From assembly GCF_007860125.1 (NCBI RefSeq), contig NZ_SJPW01000006.1, positions 305,844 through 369,843 on the forward strand: 64,000 nt of DNA. Direction: 5' to 3'. A program made the position numbers and the translations under genes. The notes beneath the pieces are model-generated. The model saw nothing but the letters and a program-made list of their open reading frames with translations, was not told the DNA's origin and searched no databases. Shown here piece by piece: positions 34,852 to 43,914 of the stretch; within the stretch, counting starts at the first letter, position 1; each line of letters starts with the position of its first letter. This DNA comes from Rubripirellula tenax. GTDB taxonomy: Bacteria; Planctomycetota; Planctomycetia; Pirellulales; Pirellulaceae.

Positions 34852-35185
34852 ATCCGTCTGAACTTGGGCATCTTAAACCTAGGTCATGCTTAGTCGCGTT
34901 CCTCGGTTGATAGCACATTTACAGGTAATTTTTGGACTTGGCCGACCGACCCGATCGGTAGACCGCTGCGACGCTTGTTTCAACCGTTTAAAAGCACCCG
35001 TTGTGACGGTCGTTCTGTTGTCTTGGTCCGCAATCACGACTCAATCGTAAAAGTCGGCTGGTATCGGCGTGGGTGACACGGTTCGCAAGCTACGTTTCAT
35101 GGAATCGGTCTCTAAGAACTGCTTGCAGGTTGCTGCAGGCAAGCATCGCGGGACCCTTGGAATACCTACACACCGCAATATCGTT
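34852..35185. other. Divergent intergenic region between FHA-EAL and AAA genes (334 bp)
   Basis: The region must hold promoters for both directions. An in-frame upstream extension of the AAA gene begins at 35069 (GTG), but the peptide there is not conserved-looking. No strong hairpin or repeat was noted. The CTAGGTCATGC and TTTACAGG segments around 34880-34925 may be promoter parts for the minus gene, which is a guess. Confidence 0.45.
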
Positions 35186-36511
35186 ATGAACACGTTAACC
35201 TCAGAAACGCAGTCTTTCGAACCGAGCTTGTTGGGCGGTCTCCTTTCGAACGACACGTTCTGGCCCAGCCAACCACAGAACTCAGCCGAAACAGGCCTGA
35301 GCGATTCCTTCATTGAAGCCTTGGTGCTGAAAACCGTTTTGATCGGCGGCACGGTCAGCGGTCGAGTCGTTTCTGATCGAACGGGATTGACGTTTCGCGT
35401 GGTCGAACCGCTGTTGGATGTACTGCGGACGCGTAAGTTGGTTTCCCACGTGCGCCCGGCGGCTTTCAATGACTATTACTATTCGTTGACCGAAGCCGGC
35501 CAGAACCGCGCACAAGGCCACATGAAACAGTGCAGCTATGTGGGCCCCGCACCTGTGCCGTTGAACGATTACGTGCTGAGTGTTGAAGCACAAGCTGCTG
35601 GCCTGGAACCGATTGACCGCGACCAGCTACGTGCGGCACTGGCAACAATCTCCTACGACGACCACCTACTCGACGAACTCGGACCGGCCGTCAACAGCAA
35701 CACGGGGTTGTTCTTGTACGGACCGCCCGGAAACGGAAAGACGACGATCGCTCGATGCTTGACTCAGGTACTGGGCCAAGAAATTTGGATTCCCCATGCG
35801 ATCCTCGATGACGGAAACCTGATCAAGCTGCAAGACGATGCCTTCCACCGACCCGCGCCTGTTCCGCAGGCGACCGGGAACATGCTAAAGACGCAGGAGT
35901 GGGATCGACGTTGGCTGCGTATCGGACGCCCGACCGTCGTCGTCGGCGGCGAATTGGTGATGGAGAACTTGGAGGTTCGTCACGATCCGCGATCCAACAT
36001 CTGCGAAGCCCCCCTGCAAATGAAAAGCAACTGCGGTTGCTTGCTGATCGACGACTTCGGACGCCAACGCATTGCACCGGAAGATCTGCTTAATCGCTGG
36101 ATCGTGCCGCTAGAAAACAGTTGTGATTATCTGACGCTTCCAACGGGCAAGAAAATTCAGATCCCGTTCGAGCAACTGATCATCTTCTCGACCAACATCG
36201 ACCCCGCCTCGTTGGTCGACGAAGCATTCTTGCGCCGCGTGCCCTACAAAATCTTCGTCGATGATCCGACCAAAGAAGAATTCACACAATTGATGTCGGA
36301 TGTCGGCAAAAAGATGGGATTCCCCGATACACCGCAAGCGGCCTCGCATCTGTTGCGATTTTATGCCGAAAGCAACCGCAACATTCGGCGTTGTCATCCG
36401 CGAGACCTGCTCTTGCAAGTTGCCAACTTTTGCAAATACCGAAAGCTTCCATTCGCGATTCGTCCTGAATATTTGGACCAAGCTTGCCGCAGCTACTTCA
36501 GCCAACTGTGA
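35186..36511 (+). CDS. AAA ATPase with N-terminal winged-helix-like domain
   Basis: The ATG at 35186 (MNTLTSETQSFEPSLL) gives 441 residues; an earlier GTG at 35069 is possible. The N-terminal part (about 35-110) has helix-turn-helix character (LKTVLIGGTVSGRVVSDRTGL...FRVVEPLLDVLRTRKLVSH). The AAA core has Walker A GPPGNGKT (about 179-186), Walker B CLLIDDFG, sensor-like IIFSTNID and LRRVPYKIFVD with an arginine finger-like Arg pair. The C-terminal helical lid is RNIRRCHPRDLLLQVANFC. Its TGA stop overlaps the ATG of the kinase-tubulin gene by one base, so the two are translationally coupled and likely work together. Confidence 0.92.
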   Translation: MNTLTSETQSFEPSLLGGLLSNDTFWPSQPQNSAETGLSDSFIEALVLKTVLIGGTVSGRVVSDRTGLTFRVVEPLLDVLRTRKLVSHVRPAAFNDYYYSLTEAGQNRAQGHMKQCSYVGPAPVPLNDYVLSVEAQAAGLEPIDRDQLRAALATISYDDHLLDELGPAVNSNTGLFLYGPPGNGKTTIARCLTQVLGQEIWIPHAILDDGNLIKLQDDAFHRPAPVPQATGNMLKTQEWDRRWLRIGRPTVVVGGELVMENLEVRHDPRSNICEAPLQMKSNCGCLLIDDFGRQRIAPEDLLNRWIVPLENSCDYLTLPTGKKIQIPFEQLIIFSTNIDPASLVDEAFLRRVPYKIFVDDPTKEEFTQLMSDVGKKMGFPDTPQAASHLLRFYAESNRNIRRCHPRDLLLQVANFCKYRKLPFAIRPEYLDQACRSYFSQL

Positions 36512-39500
36512 TGGAAATGCAAACAACAAATTCGACGAAGATCTGCGAAGGCTACGAACCGATCCCCGGTTACGTGCTCGAGGAAGCTATCGGACGAGGC
36601 GGCTTTGGCGAAGTATGGCGTTCCAGCGCGCCCGGTGGGCTAAAAAAGGCGATCAAATTCGTCTTCGGCAGCCAAGATCAATCTCGCGCCTCGCGTGAAT
36701 TGCGTTCCCTTGAGCGTGTCAAATCGGTACACCATCCGTTCTTGCTGACATTGGAACGGTTCGAAATTGTGGATGACCAATTGGTCATCATCACCGAATT
36801 GGCCGATGGATCTCTCGAAGACGTTTACAAAGTACATCGCGACCGTGGATCGTGCGGTATTCCCCGCGATCTGCTGTTGAGCCATCTGCATGATACTGCC
36901 GACGGTTTGGATTATTTGCACCAGTCGTACCAACTGCAGCACCTGGACATCAAACCGGGCAACCTGTTGATGATCGGCGGTCACGTCAAGGTCGCCGACT
37001 TCGGACTGCTGAAAGACTTGCGTGACATCGACTGCAGTGTGGTTGGCGGATTGACGCCGATCTATGCGCCGCCGGAGGTCTTTGATGGGCGTCCGAGTCT
37101 GCACAGCGACCAGTACTCGTTGGCGGTCATGTTTCAAGAATTGTTGACGGGTACGCGTCCATTTAGCGGACGGACCATCGCTCAATTGGCGACACAGCAC
37201 GTTCATAGCGCACCAAACTTGGAAACGCTACCGCCGAGTGATCGACCCGTCGTCGCCCGAGCACTTGAGAAAAATCCGAACCGTCGATTCCCAAGCTGCA
37301 AGGAATTTGTCGACGCGTTGCGTAACCAATCGATGCGGTCGCAGTCGAAGGTTACCACGGTCGCACCCACCGATTCGACACTCGAAGAAGCAAACGGCGA
37401 TGTCGAAGATCTGCCGCAATTGAATGGCGAATCCGCGAAGCCCGCGGGTATCGCTGTCAGCCATGCCATGGTGATCGGTCTGGGCGGCAGCGGCGCGGAA
37501 TGCGTTCGCGAGCTGCGTCGCCGGATTGCCGATCTGCACGTCGCAAGCCCATTGCATCTCAACAGCGTCGTCATCGATACCGACATGGCAACAATCCATG
37601 CGTTGCGTTTGGGCGAAGTTTCCGATCGTGTTCCAAAGTGCCATACCATTCACACGCCGCTGAAGTCGGCACACGAGTACCGAACCAATGGTACCGACCG
37701 CCTTCGATCCATTTCACGACGCTGGATTTACAACGTCCCTCGCAACGGAACGACCGAAGGAATGCGACCGCTTGGACGATTGGCATTGGTCGACCACGGT
37801 GAGACCGTTAAAAAGCGACTGATCGCCGCGATCGAAACGATGATCGAAGAAGCGGACGGTGCGCCTGCACGTGTCTACGTTGTCGGGTCACTTGCCGGCG
37901 GCACCGGCAGCGGTATGTACATCGATGTCGTCCACCTGTTGCGCCATCTTCTGGATCAAGCCGGGCTGGAAGAGACTCGCATTTTGTCGTTGCTGTCGTC
38001 GGTCGGTTTTCAGATCGACCACTGCAATCCGCTGGCATTGCATGACGCACAAGCAGCATTGCACGAGATCGAGTTTTTCATGCAGGTCGGCAACGGCTAT
38101 CCGGGCGACGAAGGCGCAGGCTTTCCAAGCGTGCCCGCTGCAAGAACACCGCTTCGCGATCTCTACGTGATCGCTGGAACGCAAGCCGACCGATGGACCG
38201 TGAATCCGATCGAAACGATAACGGAGTACTTATGGGCAGATTCGACCGGATGCGGCGACTTGCTCTCGGCAGCCCGCAAGTTTGAAAAGACGGATGCAAC
38301 AACAATCCGTCGACCATCCATTCGCTCGGTTGGCGTCGTCCCGCTCGGTGACCGGCACAGGCTGGAAACACGAGTCCTATCGCCGGCCGTCGTTCGCGAA
38401 TTACTTGTACGGTGGTTGGGCATTCCGTCGAAGGCTCGCCGTGAAGCACCCGCACTTGCGGACCGGTTGGAACGACGTTTGTCGGTTTCGATCGAACATG
38501 CCATCGAAGCCGTTCAAGATCACTTGGATATGCGAAGCCTGCCCGAGCCAACGATTGAGGCGATCGAAACTTTCGTACGAGACCACGCCAACGACTTCGA
38601 CTGGCTTTCCGCCGGCTGGCTCAACAACGCCTTCCGCGAAGTCTCTGTTTGCTTGAACGATCGACGAGCCGACGTTTCGACCGTTTACGAAACATTGAAA
38701 ATTTTCTACGAACGTTGCGTTGAGTGGTCTCGCTCGACATTGCAATCGACGCCGCGCCCGGTGGGTTCGTCGTCAGATTTAATCGATCAGGACCTCTTCC
38801 GCGATGCAATCGTCAAGGGCTTGGCGTCCAAGCAGCTCGACCATTTCGCGATCCACTTGAAATTTTTAGAGGAACGGATCGAACGGTTCGCGGCAATATT
38901 GGCCGTCGGCATTGTCGAAACCAAGAACGAAATGGGCGACCTGAATCCTTGGGAATCGATGCCCGAGTTGTTGCGTGCAAAATTCGGCTCTATCGTTAGC
39001 CAACTGCATCGCTCTGCGGTCGGCGAATGTCTGGTTCGCCCCCTAAATGATCTGGGAGCGAATGTCGATTGCCGATCCATCATTGCTCAATTGACCCAGC
39101 AAGCCGTGCCGATCGTGATCGACGCTGTCGAACGACACAGCGACGAAGTCGCGCGGACAAACGCAAAGGGAATCGAAGTTGCCGAAGCGGTTGCCGAGTC
39201 TTCGACGACAAATATATCGCAAACCAACGCCCAAGCTTCGCTAAATCGAACGGCCAATACGCACGAGTTCACGATGGCGCGAGAGGCCAGGAAGTCGGCC
39301 GGGCCGATGTCCGTTGATGACGGTATCGCACTGGTCAAGCCTGCGTTGTTATCCATCGGTGGCCTTCAGCGGCTGATTCTGGTCGTCGGCAGCGAAGGCG
39401 AACGCAGTCAGTTGGAAACCGAAGTGCGAGCGATTCACCCCGGTGCATTGACCGTCGCGGTGGTTCCCAACGCAGAACCGAAGTTGATTCATGAGGCTCA

Positions 39501-39603
39501 AAAGATCGAGCTCAAAAACATCTTGTCACGTTTGACCGTTTTGAACGGAAGCAACGAACAAGTGACGACACGGCTGGCAAGCCGCGTCGATGTCGCGTTC
39601 TAA
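36511..39603 (+). CDS. Ser/Thr protein kinase fused to tubulin/FtsZ-like GTPase domain
   Basis: This 1030-residue protein has no signal peptide. Residues about 15-280 form a Ser/Thr kinase: GRGGFG (28-33), AIKF with Lys 49, HLDIKPGN (144-151, HLD in place of HRD but Asp kept), DFG (163-165) and YAPPE. A linker leads to a tubulin-like GTPase domain (Tubulin_2 type): MVIGLGGSGAECVRELRRRI at about 320, DTDMATIHALRLG, and the tubulin/FtsZ signature LAGGTGSGMY at about 461-470. A long mixed helical region (about 600-900) and a Rossmann-like end complete it. It is coupled to the AAA gene (one-base stop-start overlap). It may be a regulated cytoskeletal or polymer-forming GTPase. It has no direct relation to FtsZ. 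Confidence 0.93.
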   Translation: MEMQTTNSTKICEGYEPIPGYVLEEAIGRGGFGEVWRSSAPGGLKKAIKFVFGSQDQSRASRELRSLERVKSVHHPFLLTLERFEIVDDQLVIITELADGSLEDVYKVHRDRGSCGIPRDLLLSHLHDTADGLDYLHQSYQLQHLDIKPGNLLMIGGHVKVADFGLLKDLRDIDCSVVGGLTPIYAPPEVFDGRPSLHSDQYSLAVMFQELLTGTRPFSGRTIAQLATQHVHSAPNLETLPPSDRPVVARALEKNPNRRFPSCKEFVDALRNQSMRSQSKVTTVAPTDSTLEEANGDVEDLPQLNGESAKPAGIAVSHAMVIGLGGSGAECVRELRRRIADLHVASPLHLNSVVIDTDMATIHALRLGEVSDRVPKCHTIHTPLKSAHEYRTNGTDRLRSISRRWIYNVPRNGTTEGMRPLGRLALVDHGETVKKRLIAAIETMIEEADGAPARVYVVGSLAGGTGSGMYIDVVHLLRHLLDQAGLEETRILSLLSSVGFQIDHCNPLALHDAQAALHEIEFFMQVGNGYPGDEGAGFPSVPAARTPLRDLYVIAGTQADRWTVNPIETITEYLWADSTGCGDLLSAARKFEKTDATTIRRPSIRSVGVVPLGDRHRLETRVLSPAVVRELLVRWLGIPSKARREAPALADRLERRLSVSIEHAIEAVQDHLDMRSLPEPTIEAIETFVRDHANDFDWLSAGWLNNAFREVSVCLNDRRADVSTVYETLKIFYERCVEWSRSTLQSTPRPVGSSSDLIDQDLFRDAIVKGLASKQLDHFAIHLKFLEERIERFAAILAVGIVETKNEMGDLNPWESMPELLRAKFGSIVSQLHRSAVGECLVRPLNDLGANVDCRSIIAQLTQQAVPIVIDAVERHSDEVARTNAKGIEVAEAVAESSTTNISQTNAQASLNRTANTHEFTMAREARKSAGPMSVDDGIALVKPALLSIGGLQRLILVVGSEGERSQLETEVRAIHPGALTVAVVPNAEPKLIHEAQKIELKNILSRLTVLNGSNEQVTTRLASRVDVAF

Positions 39604-39736
39604 ACAAAGTGGGCGACCCCTTCGGCAACATTCAAGGGTTGGCATCTTGCCTGCCAATTCGCAAACGCTGAAGATCACTGTTCCGAAGCCGACGCCACGA
39701 TGAAGGGAACCCGCGATCGAAAATGTGGTTGAAGGC

Positions 39737-41236
39737 CTAACTGAGATCCGAAAGCATTTTTCCTTGGGCAGCGTTTCGCTCGGCCGACTTCAAATCAGCG
39801 AGTGATAGCCACGCCGGGTGATCGCTTGTCGGGCGGAAACGATGAGCCACTTCCAGAATTTCGACGACGGTGATCTTGTCCGATGGGCGCGCCAGGATCA
39901 GCGACTCGGCTTTGCGATCATCCGCCGAAACTCTTCTTAAAAAGCCTGCGTCGACCAATTGCGACGTCATTTCGCCGACGATCCGACTGCTCAGTCCGAT
40001 TCGGTCCGCCAATCCCTGGTTGTCGATCGGTTTTCCTTTCGCGAATGCCAGATTGACTTCGCACATGATCGGCAGCATCCAATCGGGGTCGCCCGATGGC
40101 AATGCATCGCTGTCCCAGACGGACGAACGTGGGCTTCGACCTCGCATCGTCTGCAACGCGTGGGTTAACACCAACCCGAACAAGACGATCAACCAAGTGA
40201 TATAGATCCAAAAGAGGAACAGAGGAATCAAGCCGATCGATCCGTAGATCGCCGAATAGGGAACTGCTTTCGCGACGTAGATCTGAAATCCGAATTTCGC
40301 GAATTCCCACATCAGCGAACTGACCAAGGACCCCAAAATTGCAGCGCGAACGGAAACATGCGTGTTGGGCATCAAAGCGTACAGCAAGAATAACAACACC
40401 CAGCTTGCAACAACCGACAACAGGTGTCCCATCACAATTCGAAAGTCAGAGCCTGCACCGATTTCGCCAAACCACTCGATGACTTGGCCCGACATGTACA
40501 GACTCATCGCCAACAAACCGCTGCCCAGCGTGATGATGGACCAATGAATCGCCAATCGAATGTGAATTGGACGTTTCGACGGAGCGTCGTAGACGCGGTT
40601 GAACAAATGCTCGACGGCGTCCGCGAGTGCAACGGCTGCGTAGATGAACAATAGCAGGCCGAATACTCCAATCGATTTGAAGTCAACCGACGCAACCTTC
40701 GCTGTCACTTCCGACAACGTGCGGCGAATGCTCGCGCGTGCTTGGCGAACAGATTCTTCCCGCACCTGTTCTTTGTTTTTTGCTTCCTGTTCCGCCAGCG
40801 TGATTGCCGCATCGATATCGATCACCGGATCAATCTTGACGCTTAAATTTTCGCCGGTGATCTGAGCGCCAAGCGACGGTTCCAGCGATGATCGTATGTC
40901 GTCTGCTTGTTGTTCGGCCAAGTTCGTTCGGCCGTAGTCCCCCGGAACTTCGGGTACGCCAAAGAAAGAATACAGTTGGTTCTCGACTTGCCCTTGGACC
41001 TCTTCGAGTCCGCCGACAATACGAAACATCACCAAGCCCAACACGACGACGGGAATCAGTGAAAAGATAGTCCGGTAAGTCAGTTCGGCCGCCATGCCCT
41101 CGGCACGATGGCGCTGCAATTGACGCCAGCAATGACACGTCAATTCCCAACATCGCCGCACCGTATGCTGGCGAGGCGTCAATTGATCGTGCGGGCTTCG
41201 AACCGCATCGACGATGTATTCAAGGAATCGAGTCAT
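39737..41236 (-). CDS. YihY/BrkB-family membrane protein with C-terminal winged-helix
   Basis: This 499-residue protein has the YihY pattern. An N-terminal segment RAEGMAAELTYRTIFSLIPVVVLGLVM opens the membrane core. An extra soluble insert lies at about 80-190. The core continues with GVFGLLLFIYAAVALADAVEHLFNRVYDAPSKRP (FNxxYD motif) and GSIGLIPLFLFWIYITWLIVLFGLVL. The C-terminal cytoplasmic domain (about 385-499) is winged-helix-like (NQGLADRIGLSSRIVGEMTSQLVDAGFLRRV). The family was once called ribonuclease BN and is now regarded as a transporter or envelope protein of unknown role. It is longer than simple YihY proteins because of the insert and the winged-helix tail. It is convergent with the kinase-tubulin gene. 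Confidence 0.9.
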   Translation of the reverse strand: MTRFLEYIVDAVRSPHDQLTPRQHTVRRCWELTCHCWRQLQRHRAEGMAAELTYRTIFSLIPVVVLGLVMFRIVGGLEEVQGQVENQLYSFFGVPEVPGDYGRTNLAEQQADDIRSSLEPSLGAQITGENLSVKIDPVIDIDAAITLAEQEAKNKEQVREESVRQARASIRRTLSEVTAKVASVDFKSIGVFGLLLFIYAAVALADAVEHLFNRVYDAPSKRPIHIRLAIHWSIITLGSGLLAMSLYMSGQVIEWFGEIGAGSDFRIVMGHLLSVVASWVLLFLLYALMPNTHVSVRAAILGSLVSSLMWEFAKFGFQIYVAKAVPYSAIYGSIGLIPLFLFWIYITWLIVLFGLVLTHALQTMRGRSPRSSVWDSDALPSGDPDWMLPIMCEVNLAFAKGKPIDNQGLADRIGLSSRIVGEMTSQLVDAGFLRRVSADDRKAESLILARPSDKITVVEILEVAHRFRPTSDHPAWLSLADLKSAERNAAQGKMLSDLS

Positions 41237-41405
41237 CGGTCAAGCGAGCTTCCAACTTCGGTTCAACGCGTCGCAGGGGGCCGAAACCCCGATGTGCTAC
41301 GCGAGCAACGCCAACATCGGCGTGTGTCGAAGCTTACTCAACTTTCGCGGTTGAACGTAAGATGAACGCAAGATCGGGAAACCGGCCCGAGCCACGCGAT
41401 CGACT

Positions 41406-41765
41406 CTAGGCAGCTCGTCGGACGCCGGTGCTGGCTTGCTGTGGACGGGGGATCGCCAGAATCACGGGATCCGCGTCAGCAACTCGGCCGACGAACTCGT
41501 CAATCTCGCCAGATCGCATCACCGTTTGCAGAACATTCTGGTTGTCGAAAATCTTCAGCGTGTCTTCTTCGATGAACCAGACCGCGCGGTGCGTCGCTGC
41601 TCGAAATCTTCGCCCGCAAAAGAACTCATCACGAATCAACACCGACTCTGTTTGGATTTGCGGACCGTCACTGTCGTCGTTGCCACCCGATGTCTGGCCA
41701 ATTTCGGCCGACATCCAACGCAGAAAGCAGTTGCGGACGGTCGCCAATCGCTGAGAGTTCGTCAT
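41406..41765 (-). CDS. Small conserved planctomycete protein, unknown function
   Basis: The ATG at 41765 gives 119 residues. The frame is open further to 41951, but the front part is basic and unlikely. The core, ESVLIRDEFFCGRRFRA then HRAVWFIEEDTLKIFD, has a pattern I have seen repeatedly in Rhodopirellula proteins of about this size (CGRRF, AVWFIEED-LKI). No catalytic site is obvious. It may be a small cytoplasmic regulator. It stands alone between YihY and hpt and is transcribed oppositely to hpt. Confidence 0.65.
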   Translation of the reverse strand: MTNSQRLATVRNCFLRWMSAEIGQTSGGNDDSDGPQIQTESVLIRDEFFCGRRFRAATHRAVWFIEEDTLKIFDNQNVLQTVMRSGEIDEFVGRVADADPVILAIPRPQQASTGVRRAA

Positions 41766-42097
41766 TCGGTAAATTTCAGAATGGATGTCGATTGGGATGC
41801 GATCGAGTCGATCCGCCGAGAGCGGCAAATCGATCCGGACAAAAATTCGGTGATCAAGGTCGACTCGAACCCACGGCCATTTGGCGATAAGTTGGGGGAA
41901 CCATTTCAGACACGACCACCAGGGTTCGTTTTCGGCACTTCGCCGCCCCACTCATCGCCACAACTGCAACACAAGGTACGTTGCCCCTAAACTACGCAGG
42001 TTGACATCGGTCGGGTGCTGATCGATACCTTGGTTGCCGTCGGCGAGTTTCACGTTCCGTTTCTTTAATTCCCCACAAAATTGAAGGCTTGTTGTCG

Positions 42098-42640
42098 ATG
42101 CGAATCCTGTTGGACGAGTCGCAACTCAATGAAGGCGTCGAGCGGTTGGCGGCCGAGATCGATTCACACTACGGCGATCGGCCACTGACCGTTATCGCGA
42201 TCATGACGGGGTCGTTGGTTTTGTTTGCCGACTTGATTCGCCGGTTGTCGATGCCGCAGCGCGTGGGCGTCGTTCGCGCGTCCAGCTACCGTGGCGGCAT
42301 GAAGTCGGGCGAGTTGACGGTCGATGCTCAAATGATGATTGACGTCACCAATCGCGACGTGTTGTTGGTCGACGATATTTTTGACACTGGCAAAACGCTG
42401 GACCGGCTCAGCGGCATGATGCACGAGTTTGGCGCCGCGTCGGTCAAGTCGGCGGTTCTGTTGCACAAACGAACCGATCATGTGGTTGAACTGCGACCCG
42501 ACTTCCGTGCTTTTGAGATCCCCGACGAGTTCGTCGTTGGATACGGTTTGGACTATCTGGATATGTTTCGCAACTTGCCGTACTTGGCGGTACTGGAACC
42601 TGCAGAGATCGAAAAGACAGCGGCGGAAGCCAAATCGTGA
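42098..42640 (+). CDS. hpt: Hypoxanthine phosphoribosyltransferase
   Basis: The ATG at 42098 (MRILLDESQLNEGV) has GAAGG about 10 bases upstream; TTG starts at 42089 or 42092 are possible. The protein is 180 residues, the usual length. The PRPP-binding loop is DVLLVDDIFDTGKTL (VVDD-type acid pair), preceded by IMTGSLVLFADLIRRL. The C-terminal FVVGYGLDYLDMFRNLPYLAVLEP is the usual flexible loop region. It converts hypoxanthine (or guanine) plus PRPP to IMP (or GMP) in the cytoplasm. Its stop overlaps the GTG of the following glycosyltransferase gene, GTGA, so they are coupled. Confidence 0.94.
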   Translation: MRILLDESQLNEGVERLAAEIDSHYGDRPLTVIAIMTGSLVLFADLIRRLSMPQRVGVVRASSYRGGMKSGELTVDAQMMIDVTNRDVLLVDDIFDTGKTLDRLSGMMHEFGAASVKSAVLLHKRTDHVVELRPDFRAFEIPDEFVVGYGLDYLDMFRNLPYLAVLEPAEIEKTAAEAKS

Positions 42641-43914
42641 GCCGGAAAGTGCGAGTCTTGATGGTCGGCCGACACTTTTGGCCGCACGGCTCCGTCGACT
42701 CGGCGGCTTACCTGATTCAGTTGGCGCAAGGTTTGAATCGCCGCGGCGTCCAGATTCAAGTTTGCACGCCTCGCTATGCAGCGTCATGGCCGGAAAAGTT
42801 TTGGCTTCGCGAAATACCCGTGCATCGGCCTGCCGCTGCGCCGCGAAGCGACTGGTCCATCGGCCGCTACACGCGTCACTTGACCCAGTGGTTGCGGACC
42901 AACGCTTCGTCGTTTGACTTGATGTTGGTCGATGGGATTCGCGAAGAGTCGATGGCAGCGATCGAGGCCGCGCGGTCGACGGGCTGCCCGACGCTGCTTC
43001 GGTATGGAAGTCGCGGCAGTCTCAGTGATCAACATTACTGGTCGACATCACGTACGGCTCGTCGATGCGGTACCGTTGGCCGGATGGCGGACGGAGTCAT
43101 CGTCAATAGCGCCACGTGCAGCCGCTCGCTGCTAGCCGAAGGTTACTCACCCGAGCGGATCATTCGGATCGACCCTGGGTTCGCGGCCGGTCCATTGCGA
43201 TCGAGCGTTGCTCAGAAACGGGCACGGCGATCGCTCGCGGCGATCAACACCGACCTGCACGTCGACCCAGACGCGCGTGTGGCCATCTGTATGGCACCGA
43301 TGACACGCGACGGCGGCATCCAGGATTTGGTCCGTGCGGCTTACCGAATCGTGGATCAAGTGCCCAAATTGAAACTTTGGTTCATCGGCGATGGTCCCCA
43401 CCGCGATTGGATCTATGAGCAGCTGCGAGGCGACGGCGTCCGGGCCTCGATTGCGATGCCAGGATCGTTTTGTGACGGGGACGAATTGTTTGCGGCAGCG
43501 GACGTATTCGTTCAGCCTGATGAATCCGGACTCGACTACTTTTTGCCGACAGCCGTGTCGGCCGAATTGCCGATCGTTTCGATCCAGCGGGATGCCGTGC
43601 GATCGGTGTTGGTGGGACCGGCTTCTCGTGAGTCGACGTCGACGTTGATTTCGACGGGGCCGGTGCCGGGCGGTGATCCGGCACAATGGGTGCAATGGAT
43701 CGATCAGCCTACGGCCACGGCGTTTACCGAAAGCATCGCGGCCGTGGCGGCAAACTTGCCGATGTATCAAGACAAAGCATCCATGCTGCGACGACATTGG
43801 ATCCGAAGTCGCCCAATGGTTTCGGTCATCGATGAGTACGTTGAAGCGATCGAGCGTACGATCGCAAAGAAGAATCGCGTACGCGGTGGCGATCCGACCG
43901 AGGTGAAGTCATGA
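42637..43914 (+). CDS. Glycosyltransferase family 4-like protein
   Basis: This 425-residue protein starts at GTG 42637 with a 4-bp overlap with hpt. The GT-B fold has N-terminal MVGRHFWPHGSVDSAAYLIQLAQGL (glycine-rich acceptor side) and C-terminal VAICMAPMTRDGGIQDLVRAA, LWFIGDGPHRDWI and ELFAAADVFVQPDESGLDYFLPTAVSAELPIVS, where a typical E-x7-E donor site is weakly kept. It is probably a cytoplasmic sugar transferase to lipid or polysaccharide. It sits between hpt and another GT4 gene (4-bp overlap), likely as one transcription unit. Confidence 0.87.
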   Translation: MSRKVRVLMVGRHFWPHGSVDSAAYLIQLAQGLNRRGVQIQVCTPRYAASWPEKFWLREIPVHRPAAAPRSDWSIGRYTRHLTQWLRTNASSFDLMLVDGIREESMAAIEAARSTGCPTLLRYGSRGSLSDQHYWSTSRTARRCGTVGRMADGVIVNSATCSRSLLAEGYSPERIIRIDPGFAAGPLRSSVAQKRARRSLAAINTDLHVDPDARVAICMAPMTRDGGIQDLVRAAYRIVDQVPKLKLWFIGDGPHRDWIYEQLRGDGVRASIAMPGSFCDGDELFAAADVFVQPDESGLDYFLPTAVSAELPIVSIQRDAVRSVLVGPASRESTSTLISTGPVPGGDPAQWVQWIDQPTATAFTESIAAVAANLPMYQDKASMLRRHWIRSRPMVSVIDEYVEAIERTIAKKNRVRGGDPTEVKS

